Source: Pelagibius sp048268885
GTDB taxonomy: Bacteria; Pseudomonadota; Alphaproteobacteria; Kiloniellales; Kiloniellaceae
Direction of reading: 5' to 3'
NCBI GenBank assembly: GCA_048268885.1
Contig: JBLWUP010000018.1
Coordinates: 1 to 64,000 of the forward strand
Length of the DNA stretch: 64,000 nt
Shown: one piece after another, positions 63,635 to 64,000 of the stretch
How positions within the stretch are numbered: position 1 is the first letter of the stretch
How the letters are laid out: each line of letters begins with the position of its first letter
Translations under genes and position numbers: made by a program
Notes under the pieces: model-generated
Database searches by the model: none
Told to the model about the DNA's origin: nothing
Seen by the model: the letters and a program-made list of their open reading frames with translations, nothing else

Positions 63635-64000
63635 GTGATTTACGTCGAGCTTCTTGCCGGGCTGGTGCTGCTGTTGTTGTGCGGCGACCTCTTCGTGCGT
63701 GGGGCCGTCGGCCTGGCCGAGCGCTTCAGGATATCGCCGATGGTCATCGGCCTGACCCTGGTCGGCTTCGGGACGTCCCTGCCGGAGCTTTTCGCCAGCC
63801 TGGAGGCCGCGCGCCTCGGCTCACCCGGCATCGCCGTCGGCAACGTGGTCGGCAGCAACATCGCCAACATCCTGCTGATTCTCGGCCTCTCCGCCATCAT
63901 CACCCCTGTGGCCGCCGGCCTTGGCGCCCTGCGCTTCAATGGCCCGGTTCTGGCCGCCGCCAGTCTGCTGGCGGCCCTGCTCTTCTTCCTGGGCCACATC
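63635..64000 (+). CDS. Sodium/calcium exchanger (CaCA) family protein, N-terminal part (runs off right edge)
   Basis: First 122 codons of a YrbG-type antiporter. The alpha-1 repeat is intact: MVIGLTLVGFGTSLPELFASLEAA then GIAVGNVVGSNIANILLILG, with conserved Glu and Ser/Asn ion ligands. Four TM helices are visible in this part. GTG start 5 nt after the secF stop with GGAGG upstream, so it is in one operon with secF. Confidence 0.9.
   Translation, partial: MIYVELLAGLVLLLLCGDLFVRGAVGLAERFRISPMVIGLTLVGFGTSLPELFASLEAARLGSPGIAVGNVVGSNIANILLILGLSAIITPVAAGLGALRFNGPVLAAASLLAALLFFLGHI

Overview
The window looks like part of the main chromosome of a high-GC alphaproteobacterium. The closest fit is a Rhodospirillales-type lineage, judged from gene order and protein style rather than a database search. 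Evidence includes: the complete 14-gene complex I operon running straight into birA-coaX-rnj; short prolyl-tRNA synthetase without an editing insert; a lolCD-proS-mce-DUF1467 neighbourhood; a hup-lon-clpX-clpP-tig block; PAS_5 and BTLCP family proteins; and recognisable parS and CtrA-type motifs. Nearly all genes are core housekeeping. I see no prophage, insertion sequence, CRISPR array or rRNA operon.

Layout. 1-5.6 kb, minus strand: rpsB-tsf-pyrH-frr-uppS-cdsA-dxr, coupling translation factors, UMP kinase, ribosome recycling and envelope/isoprenoid precursor genes; dxr runs off the left edge. 5.7-13.3 kb, minus: dnaE, a PAS_5 sensor-like protein, lolD-lolC and proS. 13.4-14.3 kb: an exported protein of unknown function and a 395-bp gap that carries a candidate structured small RNA on the plus strand, ending in a good intrinsic terminator. 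14.3-33.2 kb, minus: a long operon nuoABCDEFGHIJKLMN-birA-coaX-rnj, then mce-DUF1467-tag, with many 1-10 bp start/stop overlaps. 33.2-41.4 kb, minus: tRNA-Asp, tRNA-Val, hup, lon, clpX, clpP, tig, tRNA-Leu, i.e. the proteolysis and chaperone block. 41.5-44.7 kb, minus: two tandem paralogous small unknown proteins, NAD(P)HX repair enzyme and an HpcH/HpaI aldolase.

44.7-46.1 kb is the least ordinary part. It holds a near-perfect parS (ParB-binding) site, three TTAA half-sites at exact 11-bp period (a double CtrA-type box), a strongly foldable segment with mutually exclusive hairpins, and an XRE regulator whose only sensible start behind a good Shine-Dalgarno is ATT. A 16-bp perfect palindrome and tRNA-His follow.

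46.3-53.8 kb, mainly plus: aminotransferase, glnB-glnA behind a clear sigma-54 promoter, a second CtrA-type site, a BTLCP/LapG-like cysteine protease, a thioesterase pair and parE. 53.8-64 kb: MFS transporters, alpha/beta hydrolase, isochorismatase-like hydrolase, RhlE-type DEAD-box helicase, GNAT, a stand-alone Lrp/AsnC ligand domain, cytochrome P460, upp, secF without an adjacent secD, and the start of a CaCA-family exchanger.

A recurring oddity is short tandem repeats of 12-15 bp in at least five intergenic spots, two of them just 3' of tRNA genes. Everything here was read by eye; homology statements rest on recognised motifs, and regulatory sites are motif matches without experimental support.
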